Origin: Ifrita kowaldi
Taxonomy: Eukaryota; Chordata; Aves; Passeriformes; Cinclosomatidae
Direction of reading: 5' to 3'
Length of the DNA: 64,000 nt
Assembly (NCBI GenBank): GCA_013398055.1
Contig: VZRS01009682.1
Location: forward strand, 25,324-89,323
In this document: positions 1 to 12,400 of the stretch, in pieces
How the letters are laid out: the number at the start of each line of letters is the position of its first letter
Position numbering within the stretch: the stretch's first letter is position 1
Notes under the pieces: generated by a model
Database searches by the model: none
What the model was told of the DNA's origin: nothing
What the model saw: only the letters and a program-made list of their open reading frames with translations
Position numbers and translations under genes: made by a program

Positions 1-3000
1 TACCCAGCACCAGGGCTCCTGGCTCCTCGTGTGGCAGTGACACAGGAGTGACAGTGCTCACAGGACCTGAGCCAGGTGGCTTTGGAGCGGCTGGGTAGGT
101 CTCCAGGTAGAGCACACCCCACCATACCCAGCTAGAAGTTACTGCTTAGTGCAAAGAGGTAGAAGCCAAGCCACAACCTCAAAAAAAAAACCCTTTAATT
201 TGCCTGGAATGGGGTTGGGCCGAATTTTTATTTATTAGGTGCCTTCTTTCCTGAGCTAGCAAAGCATGTCCCCAGTGCTTGACTCACAAGAGGGCAGGAA
301 AGGTGTCTCCAAGGCTCCTTGCCTCCTCCTGTGGTGTGAGAGCTGCCTTTCTGGCCCATGGATATGTGAGACGAGGGCTGGTGGATCCCGTTCCTACAGC
401 AAATATCACCTTCTCCCCAAACACACGGCCCTTCAGAGGGCAGCGGCAGCAGTTTGCTCCTTTGAGGGTATTTCTCCTTCCTGAGCCCAGCTAAAACACA
501 GCTGGGCAGGGAGATGCTGGACACTGTTGGTTGATGGTTTAACACACACAATGGATGAGGGGAGGTCTCCAGATCTGACACCGACATCACCACTCTGGTT
601 CTTCCCTCAGGTTCCAAGGGTGGGATCCAGAGGGCTGGATGGGAGCACTGCCTTACGGTCCTTCAGCTATTGGCTTTGTTTCTCACTTTCTGTGTCACAG
701 GATAGGAAAAGGAGGGGGAAGCAATGATCTGCAAGCAAAAAATGTTAATTTGTAAATAGGGAAGAGTCTGGAAGAGTTTACTGTTGTGTAGAATAAATTA
801 ATTTTATTTAAAAAAAAGAAAGGGGAGGGGGGGACTTGTTAAACAAATGGAGAACTTGAGTTCCGGTTTTAAAATAAAATCACTTGCAAAAACAACAGCA
901 CGTGAGCAAGAGCTTGGGGCTTTGCTGGATTTGCTACATAAAAAAAAAAAAAGAGAAAAAGAGAAGGAGGATGCTGTCATGTCTCATGTGTGCAGACCTC
1001 GTTGCTATCTCCGGGCAGCTGGGGCCAGGCTCGGTCTGTCTCTGCCTGCTGGCTTGCACTGAGAAGAGAGAAGGAAGGGAGCGGAGAGCTCTCCTCACTG
1101 CTGAGCAGAGGGAGGAGGAGGGTGGGTCCAGGCTCTACAGGACAGGGTTTCCTCTCCTCCCAGTCTGTAATTTACTTTGTTTGGTTTGTCAGTGGTGCAA
1201 GTCAGAATGCCTCCATGCCCCAAGCAGCAGGGATGGTCAGGAATGAGCAGCCCTGGGCTGTGAGGGTGGCCCTCCCTTGCTGAAGGCCTGTGCTAGCATC
1301 TCCCAGCAGTTCCCCATGGCCTGTCATTCCCCCTCCTCTGCCTTCATCTCTCCCGGGAGACTGTGCCTCATGCTCTGACGTTGTATGTCTTTTTAGTGTG
1401 CTCTTTTCTGCTGAGAATCCCCTGGGAAAACTGGAGCATTGTCCCAGACTGTACTGTGACAGCTCAGCAGTGACAGACGCAGCTAACACATGGCTTTTGG
1501 GGGGGTGGAGGGAGCTGCTCAGCTCGGTAATCAGGCCATGGTTGTGTCATGATCCATTCACAAAAACATTCCCTCCCCAAAAGTCACCAGAGTCTTTTCA
1601 CGGCTCATGGAGAGAGCTCATCCATCAGGAGCTGGGCAGCTGGGGAGGTGACACTGAGAGCTGTGCCTTCGGGACAGCTGCTCATCCTGCCTCACTGAAA
1701 GCCGTTCACACCTCAGCTTATTAGCAAATTGACTAATTACAGCATCAGTCTTGCTGGAAAACATCCCTTTCCTTTCACAGGGTGTCTGGAAGGGCAGGGG
1801 CAGGACAAACCAGCATCTAATGCAGAGATTTGATGGTGAAACAAGGGGAAAGCAGCCTCAGCGTGTGGGCTGGATTCCATGCCAGCAGTGCCCTCTGCCC
1901 GGGGCCAGAGAAGGACCGGGCTGCAGGGATGCTGGGCTGGGCTCTCTCCTACAAGGAAAAGAGCTGTGCCCTGGCACATACCATGAACAGGACAAAAATG
2001 CAAAGGGATTTCAGCAGCGCAGCCGCCCACATTTCACGTGGGTGTTGGAGCTCCACGGCTGCTCCTGCCTGACGTGCAGGGTCTGTCTCAGCAAAGGATT
2101 GCAGTGCTTCCAGAAGGATCCCTTTGGTAGGAAAACTCCTCAGAAACACAAATGAGCTTCTCTGATAAAGATCAGGGAGTCGAGTTTTGTTGTTTGGTTC
2201 ACACTGACCTATGAAAACACTGCCCTGTTCTAATGCAAATCTGCTGACCCCAGTAAGCCCAGTCCTGCCCAGATCCCAGCCCAGCGCTCTGATTTTGTGA
2301 GCTTTGTACTTTGATGAAATATTTTCTATTTTTATATGCCCAAGTAATTGTCTTGTCCCCCTCCCCGGATTTTTTTAAAGTAAAACGTGCATAATACATC
2401 AAGAATCTGCACCAACTCCCTCAACGTGTAGTTTGAGAGAGAGATGTTCCCAGGTCTCTTTCCCCACGGTTTGCGTGGGCTCTGCTGGATGACAGGCAGC
2501 TGCCTGTTTGTTTCCTGGGGCTGTGAGCTGTGGCTGGAACAAGCCACGTTCTGGGCAAGTGAATCCAGCTGCTCCCTGCAGCCCTCAGGCTGCCATTCTG
2601 CCTTCCTCCCATGGGGACTGGCACCGGAGGGCCGAGTCCTGGCAGCTCATCATTCTCACCCCTGCTTTGGGAAGCTGTGTGGAGAGGTGGCTGACAGGAA
2701 GAAACAGGGTGAAACTTTAGGGATTAGTGATCTAAACCAGCCTGTGTTGTGCTTAGGACTCAGCAGAGGAAACTCAATCGGTTTGCAGCAATTCTGCTTT
2801 GTTAAACAGTCTGCAGTGACTGAGAGGGGACAGGGGACCTGCCCTGGCCTCTGCAACAGAGCTGGTGTCTCCCTGGCAGGGCTGAGTCCAGCCTGGCACT
2901 GGATGGTTTCTGTCCTGGTGGGCTGAAGAGGACCCAAGGCTGGGAGAGCCGCGGGCACAGGAGCTGGGGAGCTGGCAGACAGCATGGGGGAAGCTGTTTG

Positions 3001-4261
3001 CATTGCTCCAGCCAGGGCTGAGACTACAAGGATGCCTTCCAGGACCAGCGGCCAGCTGGGAACTCAGCCAGCACTAAATTCACACCATTCTTTTACAAAT
3101 CAGGTTGGTAAGACAAACACGAGACACAAACTAGTGTGATTTCCATAGCAACCTCAGCGGAGGTTGAAAAGTCTTTTGTAAACATAGGGCTGAACCTCAG
3201 GATCAGCTCCGATTTTCTTCACAGAAAGGGGAAGAGAATGGAGGCTTAATAAATTCAGGCCATACAAATGAACTATAAATCTCAGAAGGAGCCATTCCAA
3301 ACCTCCCTGTTCCCCTTTCTGTCACCCTCTCCACATGCACAGCACGAAGCTGTCTGAAACCCAGAGCCCAACATCCCAGCTCCGGCTTATCTCCATAAAC
3401 TGCACAAAGGTTTATGCCCCTCTTCCATTGCAGCTGACCTTTACTGGCTAATTCTGTGACGCACACACAGCCCCAGCACATGCCATGCCATTTCTGTAGG
3501 GCCACAGCGACTTGAAATGAAATTTGGCTTGCAGTGGAGGCCTGTACTGCAGCCAGCTCCAGCTCCTCTTCCCCACCACGGCTTCCTCCAGCTCCGTCAG
3601 GCAAGCGTGGATTTGGGTGTGCCAGCCTTCAGCTCATCCAAGCACTGCTCCTGCAAATCCCAGGTGTGAATATGGATGCAGACAGCACAGCATTCCCCCG
3701 CCTGCTACCTGCCCACATCTCCCAGCGCGCGGCAGGGCCGCGCTGTGGGGAACGGTGCTGCCGTTCATCACTGTCAGCAGACAAAGCCCGCGGGCCGCGC
3801 TGGTTAATGACCAAAGTGACACGAACAGATGGTGCAGGCAGCGTGCCACGGGGGCACCAGGAAGTGCTGTATCGCTTACGCCCTCACAGGGAAGGGATTT
3901 GGCAGGGCTGAGGCTGCCAGGGAAAAACACAGCGATTTTCACCCTCCTCAGGCTCGGCCTGGGCAGAGCGCAGCAGATGCCGGAGCTGCCTCGCTAATGC
4001 GGCCTGCTGGGGACAGACTGCACTCACTGCAGCCCCGAGAACGAGCGTGAGGGGACAGGGGACGTCAGAGCTCAGCAAACACAGCTTTGGCAGGAGCAGG
4101 ATGCACGGCTGCAGCTGGGACACGGGAGGAGTGACACAGGGAACAAGCTGTATCTGAGTATTCGAGTGTCTGAGGGAGGGTGTCAGAGGCTGGAGCCAGG
4201 CCCTGCTCAGTGGTGCTGAGCAATGGGATGAGAGGCTGGAGCACAGGCACTTCCACCTAAA
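1..4261. other. Gene-free stretch left of the CR1 cluster
   Basis: I recognise no coding exon on either strand here. The open frames are short, overlap on both strands and resemble no family I know. A polyadenylation-type AATAAA at 792-797, followed by a T-rich stretch and then an A/G-rich tract (about 810-970), could mark the 3' end of a plus-strand transcript. In human the gene upstream of PRKRIP1 is SH2B2, transcribed in the same direction, so an SH2B2 3'UTR is possible, but nothing in the sequence proves it. Confidence 0.4.
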
Positions 4262-4725
4262 CACGAGACACAGGCCTGTTGGAGCGAGCCCAGGGAAGGC
4301 AAACCAGATGATTAGAGGGGTGGAGTACCTCTCCTACAAGGAAAAGCTGAGAGAATTGGGGATTGTTCAGCCTGGAAAAGAAAAGGTTTTTGGGGTGACC
4401 TAATTGTGGCCTTGACCCAAATGGACAAGAAAGATGCAGAAGGACTTTGAACAAGAATTTGTAGCGATAAATGGGGGAACGGCTTCACACTGAAAGAGTG
4501 GGTTTAGATATCAGGATTAAATTCTTTGCTGTGAAGGTGGTGTTGCCCTGGCACAGATTTGCCCTGAAAATCTCTGACAGACCCGACCCTGGAAATGCTC
4601 AAGACCACGTAGGATGGAGCTCTGAGCAACCTGCTCTAGCGGGTGGCATCCCTGCCTATGTCAGGGGGTTGGAATAGGAAGATCTTTTAGGTCCCTCCCA
4701 ACCCAAACCATCCTGTGATTCTATG
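4262..4725 (+). mobile_element. CR1 LINE 3' fragment (first of four)
   Basis: A 5'-truncated Chicken Repeat 1 copy in sense orientation. It carries the typical CR1 3' phrases (a GGAGCGAGCCCAGGGAAGGC-like start, AGCTGAGAGAATTGGG, GTTCAGCCTGGAAAAG, TTGTGGCCTTGACC) and ends in the diagnostic TGTGATTCTATG at 4714-4725. It is diverged and has no coding capacity. Confidence 0.9.
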
Positions 4726-4914
4726 AGGAAGAACTTCACTATGTGGGTGATCAAGCACTGGCACAGGCTGCAGAGAGAGATGTGGGGTGTCCCCCAGAGG
4801 CCCCCTGGACACAGCCCTGAGTGACATACTTGGGGGACCATGCAGGAGCAGGGGGGTGGACTGGCTGACCCCAGCGGTCTCTTCCAACCTGAACCATCGT
4901 TCTGTGACTCTGTG
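4726..4914 (+). mobile_element. CR1 LINE 3' fragment (second of four)
   Basis: A short sense CR1 3' end starting GAGGAAGAACTTCACT and containing the GCACTGGCACAGGCTGC motif and the CTCTTCCAACCTGAACCAT motif. It ends TTCTGTGACTCTGTG. It abuts the preceding copy without any unique sequence between them. Confidence 0.85.
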
Positions 4915-5116
4915 CCTTCTAAGAATCAATCCCATTGAGGGTGGCAGAGCACTGGGACAGGCTGCCCAGGAAGAGCGTGGAGTCTGTCTGGAGACATTCC
5001 AAACCCACCTGGACGCGTTCCTGTGTCACCTGCTCTGGGTGACCCTGCCTTCGCGGGGTGTTGGACTGGGTGATCTGCAGAGGGCCCTTCCAACCACACA
5101 ATTTGGTGACTCTGTG
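4915..5116 (+). mobile_element. CR1 LINE 3' fragment (third of four)
   Basis: Another sense CR1 terminal fragment, with GCACTGGGACAGGCTGCCCAGG, CCACCTGGACGCGTTCCTGT and GTTGGACTGGGTGATCTGCA. It ends in a decayed GTGACTCTGTG. Its internal sequence differs from its neighbours, so it is a different CR1 subfamily rather than a tandem duplicate. Confidence 0.82.
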
Positions 5117-5139
5117 CCTTCAGCCTCCCTCCACGCTGC

Positions 5140-5354
5140 AGGGTGCGGATATTAGGAGGAGGAATTACTTCACAGAAACGGTGATTAGATATTGGCACAG
5201 GCTGCCTAAGGAGGCGGTGGAATCATCGTCCGTGGAGGTGTTCACGGCACAACTTGTAGCACTCAGTGCGCTGGTTGACAGGGTGGTGATAGGGCAGAGG
5301 TTGGGTTCGGTGATCCCAGAGGTGCTTCCCGACCTGACTCCGTGGCTGTGTTGG
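5140..5354 (+). mobile_element. CR1 LINE 3' fragment (fourth of four)
   Basis: A sense CR1-like fragment: GAGGAGGAATTACTTCACAG, GATATTGGCACAGGCTGCC, GGTTGACAGGGTGGTGATAG and GGTGATCCCAGAGGTGCTTCC. Its 3' end is decayed and runs into the GC-rich sequence just before the single N at 5393. Confidence 0.78.
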
Positions 5355-5392
5355 CGCTGAGGGCCCCGCACGGGGGTCCCTCGCACGAGGGT

Positions 5393-5393
5393 N
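5393..5393. other. Single-N assembly placeholder
   Basis: One N in a very GC-rich stretch. It lies where the missing first exon(s) and promoter of PRKRIP1 should be. It probably stands for a gap of unknown length or a forced join, not one uncalled base. Confidence 0.6.
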
Positions 5394-5800
5394 TGTCTGT
5401 GAGGGAGGAGGGACGCCGAGACCCCCACCCCGCCCCCGGAGTCCGTGAGGGGAGGGGGACATTGAGACCTCCACCTCCGGCTCTGTAAGAGAAGAGCGAC
5501 TAACACCCGCTTTCCCCTCCTTTGGGGTCCGTGAGGGGAGAGGGACCAGCCTCCCCTTTCTCGTCTCCGTGTCCGGGAGGGAAGAGGAACCGATACCCCC
5601 TCCCCGAGATCTGTGAGGAGAGAGGGACCAACCCCCCCGTTCTTCCTTCCCGGTTCCATGACGGGATCGACACACGCCCCCTTCCTCCTTGCCGGGTCCT
5701 CAGGGGGAGAGGGACCGACTCCCACACACACTGGGTTGCTGTGAGGGAAGAGGGATCCGTCTTTTCTGGGATTCTGTGAGAAGAAGGACGCTTCTCTGGG
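5394..5800. repeat. Degenerate GC-rich minisatellite upstream of PRKRIP1
   Basis: About seven decayed copies of a roughly 55-65-bp unit built on GTGAGGGGAGAGGGACC followed by a C-rich half (CCCCCCTTCC...). Recognisable unit starts lie near 5400, 5433, 5487, 5530, 5570, 5611, 5700 and 5740. On the minus strand this yields proline/glycine-rich open frames that are shadows of the repeat. Confidence 0.65.
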
Positions 5801-6427
5801 AACCCAGGGGCCGCTTAGTGCTCTGCCCGCTGGTCTTTCCTCTATCCACTACTTTTAATGTGCGGGAGCATGACCCTGGTCCTCTAACTGGTTGTTTTGA
5901 TCCTTCCCTGAGGAGGTTTTTGCCAGCAGGAGACTGTCACCCCCTGCTCCGTGTGTGCTGGAGCAGGCTGAGACTTCCCCGCACGGCGTTCTTCCTCTGA
6001 CCTTGTGTTCTCCCTCCCCTGCTCTTCCCTGTCCTCTAGCTCTGGCATGGAAGGTGCACAAATACCTTTCATCGTTTCCCAGACTACTGGTCGTGGAATT
6101 ACACTCAGCTCCCACAAGTGCTTGGAGGTGCTGTCATGCTTCCTTCTAGTTCCCGTGCTGAAAAGAGGCACAGACACTCCTAATCCTCCTGGGGTTTGTT
6201 GACCTGCAGGCCTGAATGTGAGGGACAGAAAGGATCCCTTCTGATTCTCCTCTTCTGCCTGTTCCTGATCCCTGTGCATGAAGAAATTGCTGCAGCTGTG
6301 CTTCTTCTGAGATCTGTCAGTTGGTGGAAGAGGCTGTTGTCAGACGTATCCCGCCTTTCAACAATGTGTTAAAATCGCAGACTTTGCTCCTGGAAGATAC
6401 TGATGGCTGGTTGGTTTGTTCTTGCAG
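5801..6427. other. Non-coding sequence before the first visible PRKRIP1 exon
   Basis: I looked here for the basic N-terminal exon expected for PRKRIP1 and found none. The stretch ends in a normal 3' splice site (TGTTCTTGCAG) at 6427, so it is the end of an intron. Confidence 0.6.
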
Positions 6428-9400
6428 GAAAAGACTGTACCAATTCCTGAAAAACTGAATGAATGGGCACCACGACCTCCCCCGGAGTTCGTTAGAGATG
6501 TCATGGGTAAAGATTCTATTCTTCAGATAACTCTGGGGTCAGCCACATTTAACTTAGAAAACTGTTAAGCAGGGAAGGACAAAGGTGATTTTCTGCTGCT
6601 CATTTTGCTGGAGAAAAGAGGTGTGAAATGTGCATTGAGAGTTGATTTTTCAAGTTTTATTTGGTTCTCTGGTTCCACTTTTCTGCTGGCTGTCAGAATG
6701 CAGGGAGAACAAAGCCCGTGGCACTGCAGCACGTGGGCTGCCTGCAGTGCAATAAGCTGCTGCTCTGGTGATGACAAGTAAATGATGATGAGTAAGTCTG
6801 TCCTATCCTTAGATCTGAGAGTGCTCTGGAGGATTAGCAGTGTGAAGTCCCTCTTTTGACTGCTTTGAGTCTGGATCTCAGGCCGTGAGAAGCAGGCACG
6901 TGCAGCAGGTGTGATTGTGTGTGTTCAGGTAGGGAGCTGGCAGCTGTGCCAGGACCCTGACCTAAGTAGTCTGTGTACACTTTAATTTTACCTGCAGGGA
7001 TTAAATATAGTAGCTGTGCTATAAACGGGCTGCATGTAGAAGTTCTGTCTTTCTTTGAGACCTCCATACTTTGTAGAGGTTGACTTTCCTTATTTCAGAA
7101 TAATTGATCTTGGACTAAAGTTTTTGTACGCTGCTGAATAAAATCTTCAGCTTATTGGAATTCCCCAATGGCTTTTTCAAATAGCTTTGCTGTGTGCTTG
7201 GGTTGAATTGTCTTGTTTTTCTGGGAGCACCTGACGTGCTGCGATTCTGTTGGTATCGAGAGCACCCCTGTCGCAGTCCCAGCTGCTGGGTTTTAATCAG
7301 GTGTCTTCTTTGAGGTTTGTATTCCTGTGCTTTCCCTTGAGAAATGGCTCAGGAGACAGGGGAGGAGAGTGAAGCACAATGCTTAAAGCTCCTGCAAGGC
7401 TTCAACATGCAGGCTGATGCCAGGAAGAGAGTGCTGTAGGGATTTAATTTATGAAGAAACAGTTAAAAACTGTCAGTGGATCTGTCTTGCATGGGAAAGT
7501 ACAGTATCACCTTTTACCACCTTTCTGTTGACCATTGTTTTGCGTGCGAGATGCTGAAAATTAGTTGGAAGCAGCATCAGCAGGGTATTGTAGCTCACCT
7601 CTGCCTGTAAGAGAGTGGGGAGTGCATTTCATCTCTAGTTCTTTGCTTGCCTTGATGTGCAGCTAAGAGTGGGCTCTCCACGGGGATAATTGTAGGACCT
7701 GCAGTGACCCAAAAGTGTGTGAGTTTGCAGCTCACCCTGCCTTTTGGTTGTGAGTTATTTTAGTTTAAAATGGTGACACACTCTGTGTGTTGTTGGTAAT
7801 CTTCATCTGACAGTGCCCTTTCCTGTGCCCCATCCCTCAGCATCCAGCTGTAGTCATTTGTGAGCATCTATTTACCTTCTTTCCTAGCAGACTTAACTCT
7901 TCCTTGTTGCAGGTTCCAGTGCTGGAGCTGGGAGCGGGGAGTTCCACGTGTACCGGCATCTCCGTCGGCGAGAGTACCAGAGGCAAGATTTCATGGATGC
8001 CATGGCTGAGAAGGTCAGCACAACTCTTTATAACTCCCCCTACCCCCAACTATTTGTTGTTCATTGCAAATCTGTGTTTTCTTTGAAAGTCATGTACAAA
8101 TAATTCCGTTCTGAGCCACCCCTTGTCAGAGGAGTCTGTGGGAGTGTGTGATCCGTGGTGTCTGTGTCAGTACTGAAACATTCGGTGCTTTGTGTCAGAC
8201 ATGCTCCATCTCCTGTGTTCCCTGGGGTCCTAGCACACAGTAAGGCCTCATGGGAATGTGTGTGTTCTCAGGCTGACTTGCAAATGCTTTGAAAGCTAGA
8301 AATCCCTGGTAACGCTGCCCTGCACAGACAGAAACAAAGTGAGTGCCTGTGCACAGAGTCCAGATGTTTCTTTTAAGTCTTGATCGAGTAGAATGCCCCC
8401 TCTTTTAGAGAGCACTATTGTTATACTCTCTCTTGGCTGAGATGAGTCCATATGTTAATGTTTGTGTCTCCAATTATTTGTTTGTTTTTACTGAAACGTT
8501 CCTAAGGGCAGAAGCCCAACCTCCCTCATCTGTTTTGGTGAGGGTTCCTCCCTCAGAAGGTTTCAATGTTTGGCTCAGGATGCAGGTTAAAAACGCTGTC
8601 TGTACAGGAGTCATCCCTAGGAACATGGCTTTGTATAAAGAAGCCAGACAAAATCTGGCAGAGCTCCCTTCTGTATTTTGCTAAAAGACTTCTCCCTAAA
8701 AGGACATGACTTTTCAAAGAAGTATTTTAATTTAGATTGTGACCAAAGTATGACATGTGATCAATTACAGCAAAGACTAGATGAGGAATTCCAGAAGAAA
8801 CTGGAGAGGAATAAGATGATTGCAGAAGAGCAAACAGCAAAACGCAGAAGGAAGCGGTAAGGGCAGATTTTTCCCAGGAGGCTTGACATGGAAACCCTCA
8901 CTCCCTGTGCCTCATCTGTAGCTGCATGCTCTGGATAAACACTGTCATTCTGTGTCTGCATCTATCAGCTAGGAAGTCTGGCTGTGGAAATTAAATTTGT
9001 CAATGTCAATGTTTGGTTTCCAAAGGTAGCTGTAAACCTGACAGGCTTTGCTGGGGTGGTTTCTTTTCTGTGCCATTGCTTGCAGGATAACTTTGGACTG
9101 GTTGAGCTGCTTTTGCTGACACTGTGGTCTTGACTGCAACATGCCTCACTGCATATTTGTTTTAACAGTGTCAGGAAAGGTTTGTGTGTATATCTGGCTT
9201 AGTTTATGTCTGAATCATTTGATCCCAAGAAGTTTCAGTGCAAAACTGGGTGCTGCTTCATGGGTAGGCTGCTTCTGCCTACCTCATTGAAATGTCTGGC
9301 AGGCCAAGTCTAATAAGTTAGGTGGAAATACTAAGAAAATATTAAATCCATCTTTCTCTTCAATTTTAGACAAAATGAAACAATTACAAGATTGATGCTC

Positions 9401-12400
9401 TCGAGAAATAGCCTGAGCATTGTAGTGCAGTGGCACAAGAATTTAAATCCCACTCTCTGTGTCCAGGATGTTTCAGAAATAGCACAGAATCACGCTCAGC
9501 TCTTTCCCAGGGTCGGACCCTGAGCAGCCTCTCCCTTGCTGCTTTGCATGCTGTGGCTGAGAGTTGCTGTGGAAAGGCCTGTGCAAAGTGACTCACTGCC
9601 ATGTTAACACAAAAGTGCACAACACAAACACTGTTGCCATCTTAGTTTAATTTAATGTGGTCCAACAGATGGCCAGCAAGTCAGATCTGGCCTGCTGCCT
9701 CTTCCCTGGCTGAGATGGAGAACAACTGTTCCAACAGCAGATGCTGCCTAAACACTAACACCTCCTTGTCCCCCTGCTATGCTCTAATGGTGTGGCTTTG
9801 CCCTGCAGGAGCCCCTCTAATTTCCCTCACCACCCTTCTCCTTTGTCCTGCCCCAACAGGTACAGTTCCTGGCTCTCTGGTTTCAAGAGAGTTCATTTAT
9901 GGTGTTGAGAGAGGAGCACGTGAATGCCAGGCTGCTCTGCCTGTGTCTGCTGTTAACTTGCCAGGTTGCCTTTGCTGGGCAAAGAGAGCTGGGTGGTATG
10001 AATTGAAATTCCATCTCAGCCCCAGTGCTACTCCTAGGGCCTGACATCCTGAGAAAGTACAGCCAAAGAGGAAGGTCAAAGCAGACTGCACTATTTTTGT
10101 TTTCTTCAATTAAAGTATATATTACTGGTGATTTTTCCCCCCATTGTTCAGTTTCTGCAGTCTGGGTTTTACACCATTTTCCTTTTGAGCTTATTAGCCT
10201 AGGTAGCTAAAATGTGGGGGCAGCTTCATTTTTGTTCCATCTGTGTTCTTGGGAGATTTTTGTGTATCATATAGTTTTGGTTGCAGTGGAGTCATGGAAG
10301 ACTTTAAAAAAATCCATTAATCTAAAAACAACATAGAAAAGTTTCTCTTGATCATGTGCTAAGTTTGCTGTTGCTGGATTTTCAATTGAGGCCAAATTTA
10401 AATGGAATTTCTCTACTGAAATCAGCTTTTCCAAGATGTCTGTAATATGTCCTTTATCAATGAATGTATGAATGTGCAGAAGCTTTACAACATTGGGTTT
10501 TTCAGAGAGTCTTTTTTCTTTGCTTTATAGCCAGAAGTTAAAAGAGAAGAAACTGCAAGCTAAGAAAAATAAACTTGAACAAAAGAAGCAGGAAAAAGGT
10601 CAGTGAAATTTAGTTTACTTTTCTCAGGATTTGGTTCTGTTCCCTTATTGAAGCCTAGAAGGTTTTGTTCCACCCCCATCCCAAGTATTCTCAATACATG
10701 GATTAAAGCCTGAGCCTTAAGCTTGTTATTTTAGCTAATGTTTCAAAATCCTCTTTGAAAGCCATCTATGTTGAGATTTAATCTTACAAATAACTTGGCT
10801 GTTAGTGAATATTTTCCATTTATTAGGGGAAATTTTGGACAGCAAACTCTGGAATCTGAGTTTGTGCATATTTCGCCCCAGCTATTCTGATAAACTGCAG
10901 ATTCACAACCTCAGCTGCTCAGAAGGGCAGTATTGTTCAAGGCTGTGCTTTTTTAAAGTACATTTTGAATGTGTATGGGAAAACAGGTGGAAAAAGAATG
11001 CACTGCTTGGGTAGCAAGAAACTGAGTTATAATTTTGTGTGTAAGAAATTGAGCCACCTTGGTACCATCTGTTCCACAGGACTATTTTATTTGCATAGAA
11101 ATAAAGGTGAAAAACCTGACTGCCTCTGTTCTCCTGCAGTCTTGAAAATTAATGTCCAGCCATGTCAGTGTAACTGTCTGCTCAAACTTTTGCACTTTTC
11201 GGTGTTTCAGTGAGTATATTTTGGCTTACTCTTCCAAACAGTTGTCCTTTGTGAATGAGCACACAAATTGTTAAAGTTACAGCAGTTTCTGGTAATTCTG
11301 CTGGAACAGTGACTTGCCTGACAGTTCTACCTTATTTGTGCTTTGCTTTTCAGAATTGGATCTGTGTCAGCTGAACCACTGCCAGCCTCCCATGTTAACA
11401 CGGGAGGACAAATTGTTAGGTTAATTTTACTAGTGACAGCCAAGTGGATGTAGCAGAGTGAATTTTTTTGGGTGTTTTGTTTTGGTTTTGTTACTTTTTT
11501 TTTTTTTTTAAGCTACTCGTTTATGAATTATAACTGGGAGGAGAATTTAAGTATGAGTCAACATACTTCTGTTCATTTTGAGTGAGCAAACAGAATACCC
11601 ATCCCTTAGGGAGTGGCTGGGAGAGAGGAGAGCTGGATCAGGGACTGGCACTGTGCTGTGGGATTGCCGTGTACCAGTTGTGGGGCTGGAGTGGTTTTGT
11701 TTAGCACAAGTTCCTGAAAGACAGAATCCAAACTTGCTGGTAACAGTTCTTTACAGTTCATTCTTCTCTATGTAAAATAATAATCTCAGGGGAGAGAGAA
11801 GCCCCTCTCAGCCATTTTTAGTCTACTGAGAACAGCCTTTCCGTTTTTTGGTTCTGTGTGCCCTGGGTTGTGATCTGAGAGTTTTTTCAAATTAATTAAA
11901 GTGTATTTGTTGGACGTGGCAGGCAAACATTTGTCTTCCTTTTTGAATGAATAAATTAAACCTCTGAATTGCCACGTTTCATCTTTGTTGTAGCAAAAAC
12001 ATTAAGAATAAGGGTTGGCACTGAATGAGGTCAGTTGTTAAGGTTGCATTAATGAACAAACTCCCAGTAAACCCTCAGAGTTCAGCCTTTCACCACGCGG
12101 TGGCATCAGACCACTGATCCTAAATCCTGCATGAACTGGTCAGGACATGGAGAGTGTTACTGGGCCTGAGAAACAGGAAAGGGGAGAAAAATGGCTCTTG
12201 GATTCAGGTCCCGCTTTATGCCGTACCTCATTTTTGTTATCGGTTATTTAATTTCTAGTAGATGTCTCCTGTTTTTTTAGCAGACTTTACAAGTTTTCTG
12301 TGACCTTCGTTAATTTTAGGCGTATCTTTATGAGTTCCTGTACTTGCAGTATAGCAAACAGCCTGTAAAAGTTTATGGCACCTCGTGGAGTTTCTGTGAA

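Noticed and set aside
5165..5731. 188-codon Pro/Gly-rich minus frame
   Set aside because: It crosses a CR1 end, the single N and the GC-rich minisatellite; an unrelated mix of repeats.
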